64,000 nt of DNA from Perkinsus olseni. Its lineage: Eukaryota > Perkinsozoa > Perkinsida > Perkinsidae. Shown piece by piece: positions 49,695-60,361 of the stretch. The notes beneath the pieces were generated by a model that was given only the letters and a program-made list of their open reading frames with translations, had not been told where the DNA came from and ran no database searches. Positions within the stretch are counted from its first letter, which is position 1. Every line of letters starts with the position of its first letter. The DNA lies in NCBI GenBank assembly GCA_013115135.1, contig JABANP010000072.1, forward strand, positions 62,001-126,000, given 5' to 3'. A program made the position numbers and the translations under genes.

Positions 49695-52578
49695 TCACGG
49701 AGGGGAGTTGAGTACGCTGTCCGGGTATGGAGGGATCGCCAGCTGCACGCCTGCACGGCCAACTCTCGCGCTGGAGTCCCCCCTCTTAGGGCTCTTCCCA
49801 GGGCTGCCAACTGATGGTCCCACGGAAAGAACAGTAGATCCCATATGAACGTGGAATGCTTACATGAGTTCACGGCGGGAGGAGGGCGGTGATGCTTGTG
49901 CGTGGACCCGGCCATAGGAGACAGCGGCTCCTCATCGGGTGCGAAGAACTCGAGGGCGTCCCTCAGCATCCTCTTCGTCTTGTGGTCGAGGCCCGACACC
50001 TAAGACACAATTGTGATCCACTAGGCTAGTCGCTACTGACTACCTTCTTCTCAGAGTCCTTCAAGTAGCCCTCCAGTTGGTCAAGCTTCTTCGCCAGTGA
50101 TTCGACGGATACTTGGACAGCGAGGAGGTCCTTGGACTTGGCCGAACCCTGTCAGTCAAGGATGAACGAGACGCCGCGTTCGTGCGTCAGTACCTTCGGA
50201 GCCGTCGTGATCCAATACCATAAAAAGCTCCTCCGCATCCGCCACGGGCAGGTCGATTAGCTTCATTTTTGATTCAACCTGCACATCATGACGCGCGCTT
50301 CTATTCGTTAGACGACTCGTCTAAGACGAGGGCCGGAGATTAGGCTGATTCAGCTTCTAGCATTTCCAGTGAACCGCGCTTCCTCTCAAGGATGACCTCC
50401 GGATTCCGAATGGCCTGGCGGAACTCCTCGACCGTCAAGCTGCCCGATTCATCCTGAAACACAGCCCCTGCATTGGAGGCACGGTAGCAACACCCGCAGG
50501 GAGCGAGGATGGAGCGGGCCATTACTTGATCGGCCATCTCAAAGATATCCTTCAGATGAGCTAGAACTCTCGACCTCTCCCTCTCCTGCTGCCTTCGGAT
50601 TCTATCCTCGTTGGTCCTACGACGACCCTAGGCCTCACAAGGCCCTACCAGCGCTGGGCGGTGCCCTTCTACTAGCTCACCGAGCAGTGGCGAGCGTGTT
50701 TTCTACGATGACTCCAATGACCAGATTCATTAGACCAAAGCTGGTGAGCATGATGAAGAGGACAAAGAAGATGACCATCAAGGGCTCGTTGCTGACGACA
50801 TGACGCACGATGCCGTCTGCCCAGTTCTCCAAGGTAACAATCTGAGACGAGGAGGAGGACAGTTTAATAGAGTTTTCAGCATCTATCCTCATTTAAACAA
50901 TTATTGTTGTATCCACTCTATTGCTATACTAAATGGATAAAAAGAAAAAACACTTTCGAATCATTATAATTGAAGCTATTGCACCCATTTGATGACTAGC
51001 GTGAGGGTCATCAAAAAATTACCAAAATGCAAGGAAATGAATATTCACTCAGCAATACATTTTTACATAGAAATAAGTATTGCATATCGTGCCATGGTAG
51101 CATTCCTAGTACGCTGCTACAGGTCCTCTCATCTGCGGGTGTGAAAAATTGGTTGCTGAGATTTCATAACGAATTGCACGATCCCCCCGCCCTCAATAGC
51201 CGCGTGGCTGACCTGGAAAAGTGTGTACATGCTCCTCAGCACAGTACCGAAGTACTCCTTATGGTCCCATCCCCCTGAGGATATTCTGTATCTGTGCATA
51301 CTAGTGTGAAGACACTTGTAATGTGTATGGACCGGTGCTGCGGACATCTCAAACTGAGATTCTCGGAGTAGCCGCGCACTGCTTAGCAATGAGGCGTTGC
51401 GTTCAGAAAGGCGACCATGCGCATGCGTGCAGTGAATTCGGGTTCGGTTCGTCTCCCACCGCTCAAGCAGCGCGGAACGAAAGAATCGAGGATTCACTTT
51501 TCCCGCCCATGACTTACTCCCCGTAAGTGTCTGTGTCTTGCCCAATTTGTATTGTGGTGAATATCCCACAAACATAAAGAACGAGGAGCAAGAGTAGACA
51601 GACCCATCCCAGTGTCTTAAGAGAATCCGACCAAACCTGATTAGAGAAATCTTCTATCAGCAAGACAACTTTGCTTCACCCATGATGATGAGCCACAGCT
51701 CCTTGAAGGACCGTAGAAGATGCACGAGTCGACCGAGGCGGAGCAGGCGTATGACCCTGCAGACGTGAAGCGCAGCTCAATGCTGACTCGAAAGGGAGGC
51801 TACCTCAGGGATGTGAGCATTCGGAAGTTGGAAGCGCTGCCAATGGGTGCCAAAAACCAAGTCTCGATTATTCCCAGAGTGACGATGATGCAGTCCAGAG
51901 TGTTCCACGGGTCCTGATGAAGCACGGCAATGCACTGTATTGAAACAACAAGCGGATAGTTTATCTTAATTCGTAACCGTCCACACAACGATCGTTCTCG
52001 TACCCGGAAGTAATAGCGGCCGTGATGGCGCATTCTTGCAACCATCTCGAAAGTGAAGATGAGGAGAAAGACGTTCTCGACAGCGTACCATCCCAGACGG
52101 TCCTAACATGATACACGATGAGACGCGTTGTAAGGGGGGCCCTCACTTCGATATTAGCAGTGAAGTCGCCGAGATCAATCTCAAGACCAATCACGATGAC
52201 GTTCACACAGATAATGGCTGCGATGAAGATATTGAACCTTTAGAGTGTCGAGGTGGATCCAGAGAGCGACAACAGGCTTGGCAACCTCGTCGAGTCGACA
52301 AAGTGTTCGTCTGTCGAGGAGGTACCATCCGTTTGCAAAACCGCTTCATCATCTTCGTAATCATCGCCATGATTCCGCAATGCAGTCGTGCGCGTGGATT
52401 TGTATCTGCCCTTCAAAATCCAGGCGAACACGTCTTGGTCCATTAGGGCGCTCCACAGTGCCAAGTTCGGGGCCACCTCTGCTACAGCACTGTCGACCGA
52501 GCGTGGGCATGGGGCCATGAGCGTCGGTTTAACGGGATTCCCGCATCTCCCGCAACGGTTGCCTCTCCGTGTTAGCAT
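49695..52578 (-). CDS. single-domain voltage-gated cation channel with C-terminal EF-hands
   Basis: A plasma- or organellar-membrane cation channel with one six-helix domain. ATG 52578 begins a cytosolic N-terminus of about 110 residues. Helices follow: S1 (VNVIVIGLEIDLGDF), S2 region ending EMVARMRHHGRYY, and S3 (PWNTLDCIIVTLGIIE). The S4/linker (VIRLLRLGRLVHLLRSFKEL) has regularly spaced Arg. S5 is WVCLLLLLVLYVCGIF, and the pore is FGTVLRSMYTLFQ joined across an intron to IVTLENWADGIVRHV. S6 is FVLFIMLTSFGLMNLVIGVI. The TLENWA filter resembles the TLESWA of bacterial sodium channels. The C-terminus has an EF-hand-like DESGSLTVEEFRQAI, a second loop (LDHDGSEG) and a coiled coil (VESLAKKLDQLEGYL), ending at TGA 49695-49697. 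One domain rather than four means it would assemble as a tetramer. Ion selectivity cannot be read from sequence alone. Confidence 0.85.
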
Positions 52579-52885
52579 TCATCATCGTCGATTTGCGGCG
52601 ATAAAGGATGGATACGTTGGCACTGATGCGAATTCGAACAAACCGATCGTAAATCACGATTACGATTCGTAATGAGTCCTATCAAACGCCTTCCCTCCAT
52701 CAGGTAACTATGAGGTAAAGAAGTTCCTATTGAACTCCCCACCAGCATGAGTTCCAACTCAGACTTCTCGACTCTATTGCAGAGTCATCCGCTACACCCG
52801 CTCACTATAATCCGATCTCCCCAACACCGCAATGACGCTATGCGGTCACGCCGAGGCAGTGTGATTCTGGGCGTGAGGTTCGCAT

Positions 52886-53446
52886 CTATACCATTCAGAA
52901 GTCTATTTGGCGGGTAAGGCCGTTGGCTATATGGGGGTCGAGGATTTCACGTTGGCGGATCATTGAGACATCAGCGAATTGGCGGTAGGGTCGAGACAGG
53001 GGTATACAATTGGCGGATAAAGAAGTCTTCTTAGCGGCAGGCCTCGAATAAGGAATTCAATTCCGCGAATAAGGCACACAATTTCATCATTGAGGAAGTC
53101 AATTTCGCCGATAAGGATATGAATTTCGCGGATCAACTTTGACCTGGAATCTTCGGACATGTAACTCCGCACGATTCATTGCATGAATCGTGTAACGGGA
53201 ATAGAATCCGAAATCGGATTGTAACTTGCATGGGAATGAATTTCACTCCCGTGCAAGTTTTCTCAGACTTAGAGAATCCACTGGATTCAATCCAGTACGT
53301 GCAATTGAAAGCTTCTTTCCCGAGAACGCGAGGTATTACAGGCTATAATTTATAGCCCTTGATCTGTGTAGCGCCTATCACGTGAAATCCTCGGCCCCCA
53401 GATAAGCTACGGCCTTATCCGCCGAATAGACTTCTGAATGGTATAG
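52886..53446. mobile_element. 561-bp foldback element with 67-bp terminal inverted repeats
   Basis: 52886-52952 (starting CTATACCATTCAGAAGTC) is repeated in reverse complement at 53380-53446 with about 88% identity. The interior contains a run of degenerate 23-24-bp units based on AATTTCGCGGATAAGG (about 52950-53150). It also contains several perfect hairpins, for example CACGATTCAT/ATGAATCGTG near 53170 and AACTTGCATGGGA/TCCCGTGCAAGTT near 53224-53262. There is no transposase. It lies just upstream of the channel gene. No clear target-site duplication. Confidence 0.75.
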
Positions 53447-53449
53447 TGA

Positions 53450-55170
53450 TCGAGTGGGATGCAGAGAGCCCACCAGCAACCATTTGAGCTGCCTTCGACG
53501 ATGAACTAAAGCTGCCAAACTGCGACTCCTCTGTGAGGCTCATCCAACAGGGGATATGCGTGACCGTATGTGCCAGCGTTTCAATAGTGCATTTCCTCTC
53601 AACCTTGCGCTGTAAGTTTCAGACTCTCGGATAAGGCTCCCAATATCGCGGAACTTCGAGTCGCGAGGCTCCCACGACACGCGCTCTCTGCCCCCTTTTC
53701 ACAAGCGCACAGAGCGGAGCCCATGCCGTACTCAGGGGCGGTTCGCAGCGCGATAATATGGTGACGACAAGGAATGAGAAGCCATCCCATGGGACCTACT
53801 TTTTCAGCAAATCCTGGACTTCTGACGCGTCCTTCATCACAACCGCTCAAGGACAGAGGAAAAGAGGAACTGCGTCGGAGAGGCCCCACACAAAGCGAAT
53901 TACAGCATAGAGTGGTCCCTGCATAGCGCTGGGAATTGGATTCGACATTCTGATGCGATTAATGGGGGGAACGCAGGACGGCGGAGGGCGTGCTAGGAGA
54001 CTTATTGAAAGTGCACTTCCTGGAGTGGAGCTGCCAGGCTTGAGCACTCGAAGCGAGCAGCAGACCCGAACGAGGCCCCAATCAGTGCCTCCGAGAAGAA
54101 ACCCACCATGAGCTGCTATCAACTCAACATTCCAACAGATCAGCTCAAGCTGAGATGCGACCCCCTGCTTTTAGACAACCAACTGGCCTTTGGATCGCTC
54201 TGAATCCCAAGTCGCATTTGGTGGGCTCACCAGTGGCCCGTCTGCGATGAAATTGGAAAGTTTCGGCACAGTCGACACACTGAGGGATTTGCTAGTGTTT
54301 CGTGGTCGTGTACAGCCTCCGCAGCTGTGGGAAGCGGATTCTGCCGGGTTGAAAGAACATTCCCCAGGCGACGATGACCTCGCTCAGAGAGCAACGTTCT
54401 TTGGCTTGACGAACAGAGCCTCTTCAAAAGGCTGAACTAATCCCCCTCAGAAAAGTACGTCGGTGCTAGTCCAAATAAGCCGTACTGTCGTAGGCGTCGG
54501 ACTCACACACACAGACGGATACTGGTCGTAGACGGCGCCTGGGACATCACTGATGTCGCGGTCGCCCTTTTGTGCGCTCCGGGGGAGCCGCGGACCAGAA
54601 CACAAAGGCGATCCACAGAAACACGACGGCCAAGTCGTTCCTCTGGTGACCCCCTCGAAAATTTGCCTCAGAACAGGATGACGTCACGCCAGCCGTCGAA
54701 GTTGTAAATATTTCAGTCGCCGTGCGAGTCGAGTGTTGTGAAGTACTTGCTGTGACGGGACAGCGGATAGACAGAAAGAGTGACACAGAAATTCCACGCT
54801 CGTTGGATGGGCATCCAGAATCCCGCGGTCCCAATAACTCTATACCTCTTGCTCGATCGTGACTCGTGCTCTTGAGCATGAGTGTGGGCTTCCAACTGGA
54901 ATAGGCCTCTGTAGTTCTCCCCGATGGTCTACCTTATGCTCTATCGGGGGAGGGACTGACGAATTAGCTTAGCACGCTTGCACAAACTGGACAGAATGGG
55001 GCGCAGTAACAGCAACGATAGTGCAGCGATGTTGTGGGAGAAAGGATCGGGGATCCGAAAGAGAAGTTAGTCCACTCAGTTCGTAGCCTTTAGCACTAAG
55101 GGGAAGGTTTGGTCCTGATTCAGGACTCCTGAATTGCTTATTGCACGTGTAACTGACCAAGACATCTCCC
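53450..55170. other. intergenic stretch without a recognised gene
   Basis: Short open frames occur on both strands (for example 53847-54122 minus and 54190-54435 plus), but none has a recognisable domain, conserved partner or convincing codon pattern. I see no RNA gene. Confidence 0.5.
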
Positions 55171-55197
55171 CCTCAGTTGATAAGCGTAAACGTCCGA

Positions 55198-55564
55198 ATG
55201 GCCCCTCTCGTCGGTGTTATCCTCCTCCTCCTCGCTTGTAGTGATATATCGGGAGCTCAGCCGTCTGGTAAGTATTGTGGTACTACCTCAACTTTATTCG
55301 GTGATGCTACGATCGATGTCACAATAACAAGTCCAACAACCTTTGACATCTCGGCTACGTTCACTCCCCCAGGCGGTGATGCAGCAAGCGGCAATGAGAG
55401 GGGCGTTAGGTTCACTTACAACCCCTCAACTGGGCGACATCACCGTCAAGGACACAGACAAGCTGCAGGAACTGATTAATAAAATAGAAGCTCCCATCAG
55501 TGCAGCTGAACTCGCTAACCTCAAGTATGACGGGAAGAATATTATCGTTGTGAACTTGGGGTGA
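55198..55564 (+). CDS. hypothetical small secreted protein, with +1 frameshift
   Basis: Family unknown. I choose the ATG at 55198, because it is followed directly by a hydrophobic h-region (APLVGVILLLLACS) and a plausible cleavage site at SGAQ; an upstream in-frame ATG at 55177 exists. The mature part is a Thr/Asp-rich beta-type sequence (KYCGTTSTLFGDATIDVTI). At about 55430 the frame must shift by +1 (one extra G in ACTGGGCGAC). It then continues as DITVKDTDKLQELINKIEAP to the TGA at 55562-55564. Without the shift the protein ends early. It may be a pseudogene, a base error or true frameshifting. Total length would be about 120 residues. Confidence 0.5.
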
Positions 55565-55639
55565 CTTCGCTCTGAAGCCATGCTGAAGAACCGGTTGCCA
55601 GGAATCTCCCCGTAGTGATTTAATCTTCTTGATCAATTT

Positions 55640-56130
55640 TCAACGTCTCTTGCGGTCATGTGAGCGGCCGTCGGTCGAATGTTTCTTCTTGGACATTGAT
55701 CATGCGTCTTCAGACGCCTGCCCATGTACGCCTTCTCAGCAGTTTAAGCCGTACCCATCTATCATCTGTGTCCTTTTCAACGATTGCTACCATTGCTTCG
55801 ATGTCTTACCGTCATTCCACGCTATTTTCATGTCACCTTGCAGTGGTCCAGTCATCATATTTGAAGTCTGGTTATTCATCAGCGATGAATAAACTTCCAA
55901 TGTCTCTTCCGGCCAGTCGGTTGTCGGTCGAACGCCTCTTCTTGAAAACCAATCATGCGTCTCCAGACTACGGCCCACATATGCCTTTTCAGCAGTCTAA
56001 GCCATACCCATCTCAACTCTATTATGTGTGAACTATGCGACGAGTACCACCATTGCTTCGAAGTCTAGTTGCAAGCTAGTGGTCCAGTCATTTTCTGAGT
56101 CGTCATATTTCAATTCTGGTTATCAGTCAG
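55640..56130. repeat. two-unit direct duplication of about 250 bp
   Basis: 55640-55885 and 55893-56130 share long blocks, including CTCTTCTTGAAAACCAATCATGC-type, TCAGCAGT(TT/CT)AAGCC and TGGTCCAGTCAT segments in the same order. They have about 75-80% identity with small indels. Short open frames across it differ between units and look non-coding. Confidence 0.7.
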
Positions 56131-56139
56131 TGATGAAGC

Positions 56140-57480
56140 TTCTTGACCGAGTTAATGATGTCAGACTCTCAAGTTGAGTTGAGGTGTGACTGGGGACGAG
56201 TCGCTCATCAGTGTGTGACACCAGGGGAGTGTACTCAGCGTCTGTTTGCTCATCTTTGCGTCTTTCGCAAGGCACTATCAGTCTGATAGTATCAGAGCTC
56301 ACACCCCTAAGGAATTGAGGTAAATCTCCTGTTGATAATGAGACAATCTACATCGAATGAGTTGCCAGTGCTTAGTGCATGTCAGAGGCAGTGAGAGAAT
56401 CCTCATCACAGGACTCAACTATCTCAACTAAGCCAGTTTCATCGACTAGCTCCTGCAGCGTAGGACCTACACAGAACCTCTGTCTGATCCTCACAAGTTT
56501 TACCTCAACGGCCCAGCGACAACGAGCTGAGGTAGCAACCAAACCATTGAGAGAACTATAACTTTATGATGTATTCCGCAAAGATAGTCCTCTCATCTCA
56601 CTCAGTCACTGCAGTGCTTCCGCTGGCAATTCTCCAGTTGAAGTCAATCTTATGCACGCTTACATCTGATGGATCAACCGTATACCGAGAACGTATATTC
56701 GCCCACCCAAAAGGTCATTAATGCAGTATTGTCATTCTCTTATAGTGAGGATCTGCTTGCTCTTGGGTTCTCGGTGTTGATGATGACACTGGCAGTCGGT
56801 GATGATGACACTACGCTATGTATGAGTCGAAGACTGAGGTCTGCGACCGGGCAACGACTTCGAGCAAAGAAAAGAACATCCTAATTAATACCAGTCATGG
56901 CAGCATAAAACTCAAAAACTATCGCAATCACTTCGTGGAGCGCTAGGGGAACCTGAGCTTAGCGGCCCCGCTGCAGCGAGAGTCAGCAAAAGTCATCATA
57001 GTGTGGGCCGGCAAGGCGACCCCTGAGTGAGCTACTTTATCAGCTGTCCGAGCGTGAGAGGAAGCAAGTGTTATCAATCAGCAGCGGATGAGTAAGGAAT
57101 GAGCGGAGAAAGCTCTGCCATTCTCACGGAGTGCCACGGCTGCATCACTCAGTCAGTCACTGGCAATGGACCGTCGGGGTTGCTGAGATTATCTTAGTAA
57201 ACTGTACGGGTCATACGTGGAACTGTGTATGTGAGTTTATAGTCCGACGCCGGTTCCGGCTTAGTTGGATTCTTGCCGGATGTACACAGTGGGGACTCTC
57301 TGTAGCATGCCGTGCAATGAGACATATTGTCAAGTAGCTTCCCTTAGGAGTGCATTCAACCAAAGAAGCTTCTTTATCTCCCAGCAGAGTCCGCTTACAT
57401 CTCCGGGGTGGGCTGTGCGGCACAGCCTGTGCCCACGGTGTGACAGCCTGTCACACAAGCCCCGCCCCGGTGTGGCACCA
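56140..57480. other. intergenic stretch without a recognised gene
   Basis: Low-complexity patches (repeated GATGATGACAC near 56780-56810) and short frames only. Nothing could be assigned. Confidence 0.45.
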
Positions 57481-57486
57481 CAAGCA

Positions 57487-57885
57487 TCATCTACAGGACT
57501 CGAACAGTCCGCTCAAGTTGATTTTCCCCATTCGGTTAGCTATTAAGAATAGCATGTCATGCGGCGATGGTCCTTTCCAAGTGGTTCTTGGGAGCTCTTT
57601 GAAATAAAGCTTTTCGCAGTAATCAGCGATAGCTGCACTTCGACTCATACAAGTTGTTATTTGCCCAAGCGTTCCGCTCCCGCCTATGAAACCAGGCCGC
57701 AAGCGAGACTGAACTGGTCTTTGACACTCGAGCATCAGATGAGCGTTCCCCTCCCTGACCCCACAGTGATAGCAATTAGTATCGCGAATCGTTGCGCTGT
57801 AACCCGGTCTATGCATATAGCCCTTCAAAAGGATCGAGTGGCCTGAGAATAACTGCAAGAATGCCCCATTGTTTCTAGACCGCAC
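57487..57885 (-). mobile_element. 3' remnant of a non-LTR retrotransposon reverse transcriptase
   Basis: A 132-codon frame with FLQLFSGHSILLKGYMHR followed by a Cys2-His-Cys cluster (CYHCGVREGNAHLMLEC). This is the layout of the zinc-binding region C-terminal to reverse transcriptase/RNase H in LINE-type elements. No upstream polymerase motifs (such as YADD) are seen within 1.5 kb, so it is a 5'-truncated remnant. A different protein using the same Cys/His pattern is possible. Confidence 0.55.
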
Positions 57886-58215
57886 GACGTGGAACTGCCG
57901 TAAACATCAACCAACAGATGTGATGCCGGTATTGTAACAACTGTAAAACATTTCCGACAGTACAAATTGAACAGTGCTGAGTTATACAGGATGAGGATGA
58001 GCACCGTCTCGTGCGTGGTGTAAGATCAATCTTCTACGCGAGTGGCGAGCGCATCAACTCGCCCGAGAAGTATTTCCCCTCCTGCCATTCAATAAGAAGC
58101 CGCTCACTCCTATCGATCTCCAGCCCCGTGTTGTCGATTCACAGAGCGGTCATGATCTCAATTTAGGTTCGAATCCGTCGATATCATCTCCCCAGTGTTA
58201 AGTTCAACCCGCCAA

Positions 58216-59028
58216 ATGTCGACTAAGGGAATCACCTACGCAGCACCTTTCGCCGTCGTATTCGTTTCGAACATATCCCTCGGCGACGCAGCTGGCGCCC
58301 AAGCTCCTCCCGACATTCACGATGTAAGAATCGTGACGAGCTATTGCGTATCTTTGTTGCCAGAGATATCACTCTCAGGATTTCCCACCGTCTGATGACG
58401 AGGCCATAATGCAGGACCAGCGTGGACTCGACGCCTGGTGCATTTTCGGTGATGGCGAAGAGAACCGAGACAGATGGAGCCCAGCTATGGACATCGAAGT
58501 TTGGAAGTCCACCAAAACTCGATCGATTGTTTGTCCGAAGAATAACGATACCGAGGCATTTACAGCAGATATTAGTAATTTTGGGCGTCGCCCCTGCTGC
58601 GGGTGAGGCTTTCTTCCTGCCTTAGCTCGGGCGTTCTCACTAATTATGAGGAGAAGGGCCAGCCGGCGTTGACATTCTCCGAGACCCCTCCGAATGACAG
58701 TGGTCTGGACCCACTAAGGGACCTCGATAACCCGGGATTCCGAGAGATGGTGGCCCACCTGAAAAATAACACCTCCTACTTCTTCTACGCAAGGCGCAAG
58801 GAAGCAATGCGAAGCTACGGGATTTTAGGGGGAATCTGTATGAAGATCCGGGAGGCAGTCGTGAAGAGATACGGTTCAATCAAGAATATGTGCGTGGATT
58901 TCCAAAAAACATATAAGAACGCCCTTAAAGCTGTTGACGCCGCAGGATGGTACCACAACGGCAATGACGATGACGACTCGATAAGGGTCGCTCCGGAAAA
59001 GCTTAGCCGTACACCATGGCTATGGTGA
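58216..59028 (+). CDS. hypothetical secreted-type protein, multi-exon
   Basis: Family unknown. ATG 58216 opens a hydrophobic leader (ITYAAPFAVVFVSNISLG) ending near GAQA. Exon 1 ends at 58324 (CACGAT|GTAAGA). After a 53-nt intron, exon 2 begins at 58378 in the same phase (DFPPSDDEAIMQDQRGL) and is Asp/Glu-rich with Cys. A GTGAG...TTAG interval of just 23 nt (58603-58625) removes a TGA and restores frame into exon 3. Exon 3 encodes DNPGFREMVAHLKNNTSYFF and GGICMKIREAVVKRYGSIKN. The frame stops at 59026-59028, but a GTGAGAG donor at about 59021 could carry it on to exons near 59231-59310 and 59640-59868. Confidence 0.5.
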
Positions 59029-59230
59029 GAGCTCTGAAATCCAGCGACGCAAATCGCTTATTTCCCATTTTTCCACTTTCACCGTTTACCAAGTTCATCT
59101 TGAAGGTTTTGAGTGACAAACGATGTGTGACGATCATATTCTGATGATGCTGCTGTCGCTCGAATTCCGTTGTGTTCAGTGAGTTTACAAGTCCTCAGTG
59201 TAACACAAACCTGCTCGTAGTGTGTCCGTC

Positions 59231-59868
59231 AGCAGCACGTCGAACCATGGCCACAAGGGCTCCCGGTGGATGACTCGGAGAGGGGAGAGTCCACAGCCCG
59301 GAACCCATCGTGGAGCATCGGTGAGCTCAGCGCATAAGGAAAGGTAGAGCTCGACGAGATAACCGATCTCTTCACTGAAGTCCGCTGAGCGAAAGTGAAG
59401 TTCACCCTCATTCCCTATCGCCCGATAACCTCACCAAGTAATACGCCGATGAACTGATACCATCTACCGCAAGTATCGAGACGAGGAATACCGCATTAAC
59501 TCCCCTATGAACTGGAAGGTACCGCAGGCACTGTATCGCAACCTTTTCCATCTCTCACTCGTGCTAACGAGACCGCACCCGCTACCACGCGTTGATATCC
59601 CCGGCGAAGCTTTGTTAACAACTACGAACTCCAGCACAACGAACCGAGGAAAATGGCTAATCAGCAGTATAAACTTTCGAGCGAAAACCGCATCGTAGAC
59701 CCTTATCGGTCATCGGGTGTGTCAAACGAGTATATAGTCTGCCGCCGCGACTACCTGACGAAAATGCAACGCTATGCGACTCGTACGAGGGCGACAAGGC
59801 CAATGTGAAAGCATCAGTTTCCTACAAATACTGGGTACAGTTCACTCCTAAGTTCACTGAGGTATAAA
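59231..59868 (+). other. possible further exons of the secreted-type gene
   Basis: Coding-like segments are flanked by splice signals. QQHVEPWPQGLPVDDSERGE starts after CGTCAG at 59231 and ends at a GTGAGC donor near 59310. GKVELDEITDLFTEVR lies near 59340-59390. YELQHNEPRKMANQQYKLSS lies near 59620-59680. SYEGDKANVKASVSYKYWVQ lies near 59785-59845 and ends at a TAA at about 59868. Frames change between them, so introns or frameshifts are needed. The join to 58216-59028 is only inferred. Confidence 0.3.
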
Positions 59869-60361
59869 TTCTCCACAAACGGTCAAGTGCGTGACTCCGG
59901 AAACGGTCATGAGATCACACATTCTCAGAAACTCACAGCTTGCATTCTATGAGTTTACCCGAGTGTTGAGCAGGAGCTTCGACGCAAGCAGGATTATTGC
60001 CGGTACCTCACTCAAACTCGCAATCGACTGTTCGATTGTGAGTTCGGGTTCGCCGAACAAGATTGTGTGATTGTTGGGATTCACGAAGGGTGTTATACAA
60101 CACGCTTGACTAAACGCCTTCCAGGAGCTCCGAGTCCCGATATCGTGAGAGTACCACTTACTCTGCCCCGACGCTAGAGACGCAACGCCTCCTGTGCGTC
60201 ATGTCATCGGCTCCGGGGGAGACAAGAACGGGTGACCCGTGGGTCGACACGTCCGACGAGGCGGAGAAGGCGTCAACCGAAACGGAGCGAACTGACAGCA
60301 ATCGAGTCATTAAGAAATGCCTGACGGGGAGAGCTCACCCTTGGAATTCTTCCCCTCTACA

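Noticed and set aside
52960..53172. Minus-strand frame resembling a leucine/isoleucine coiled coil
   Set aside because: The pattern arises from degenerate 24-bp DNA repeats inside a foldback element and has no start context, splice signals or conservation.
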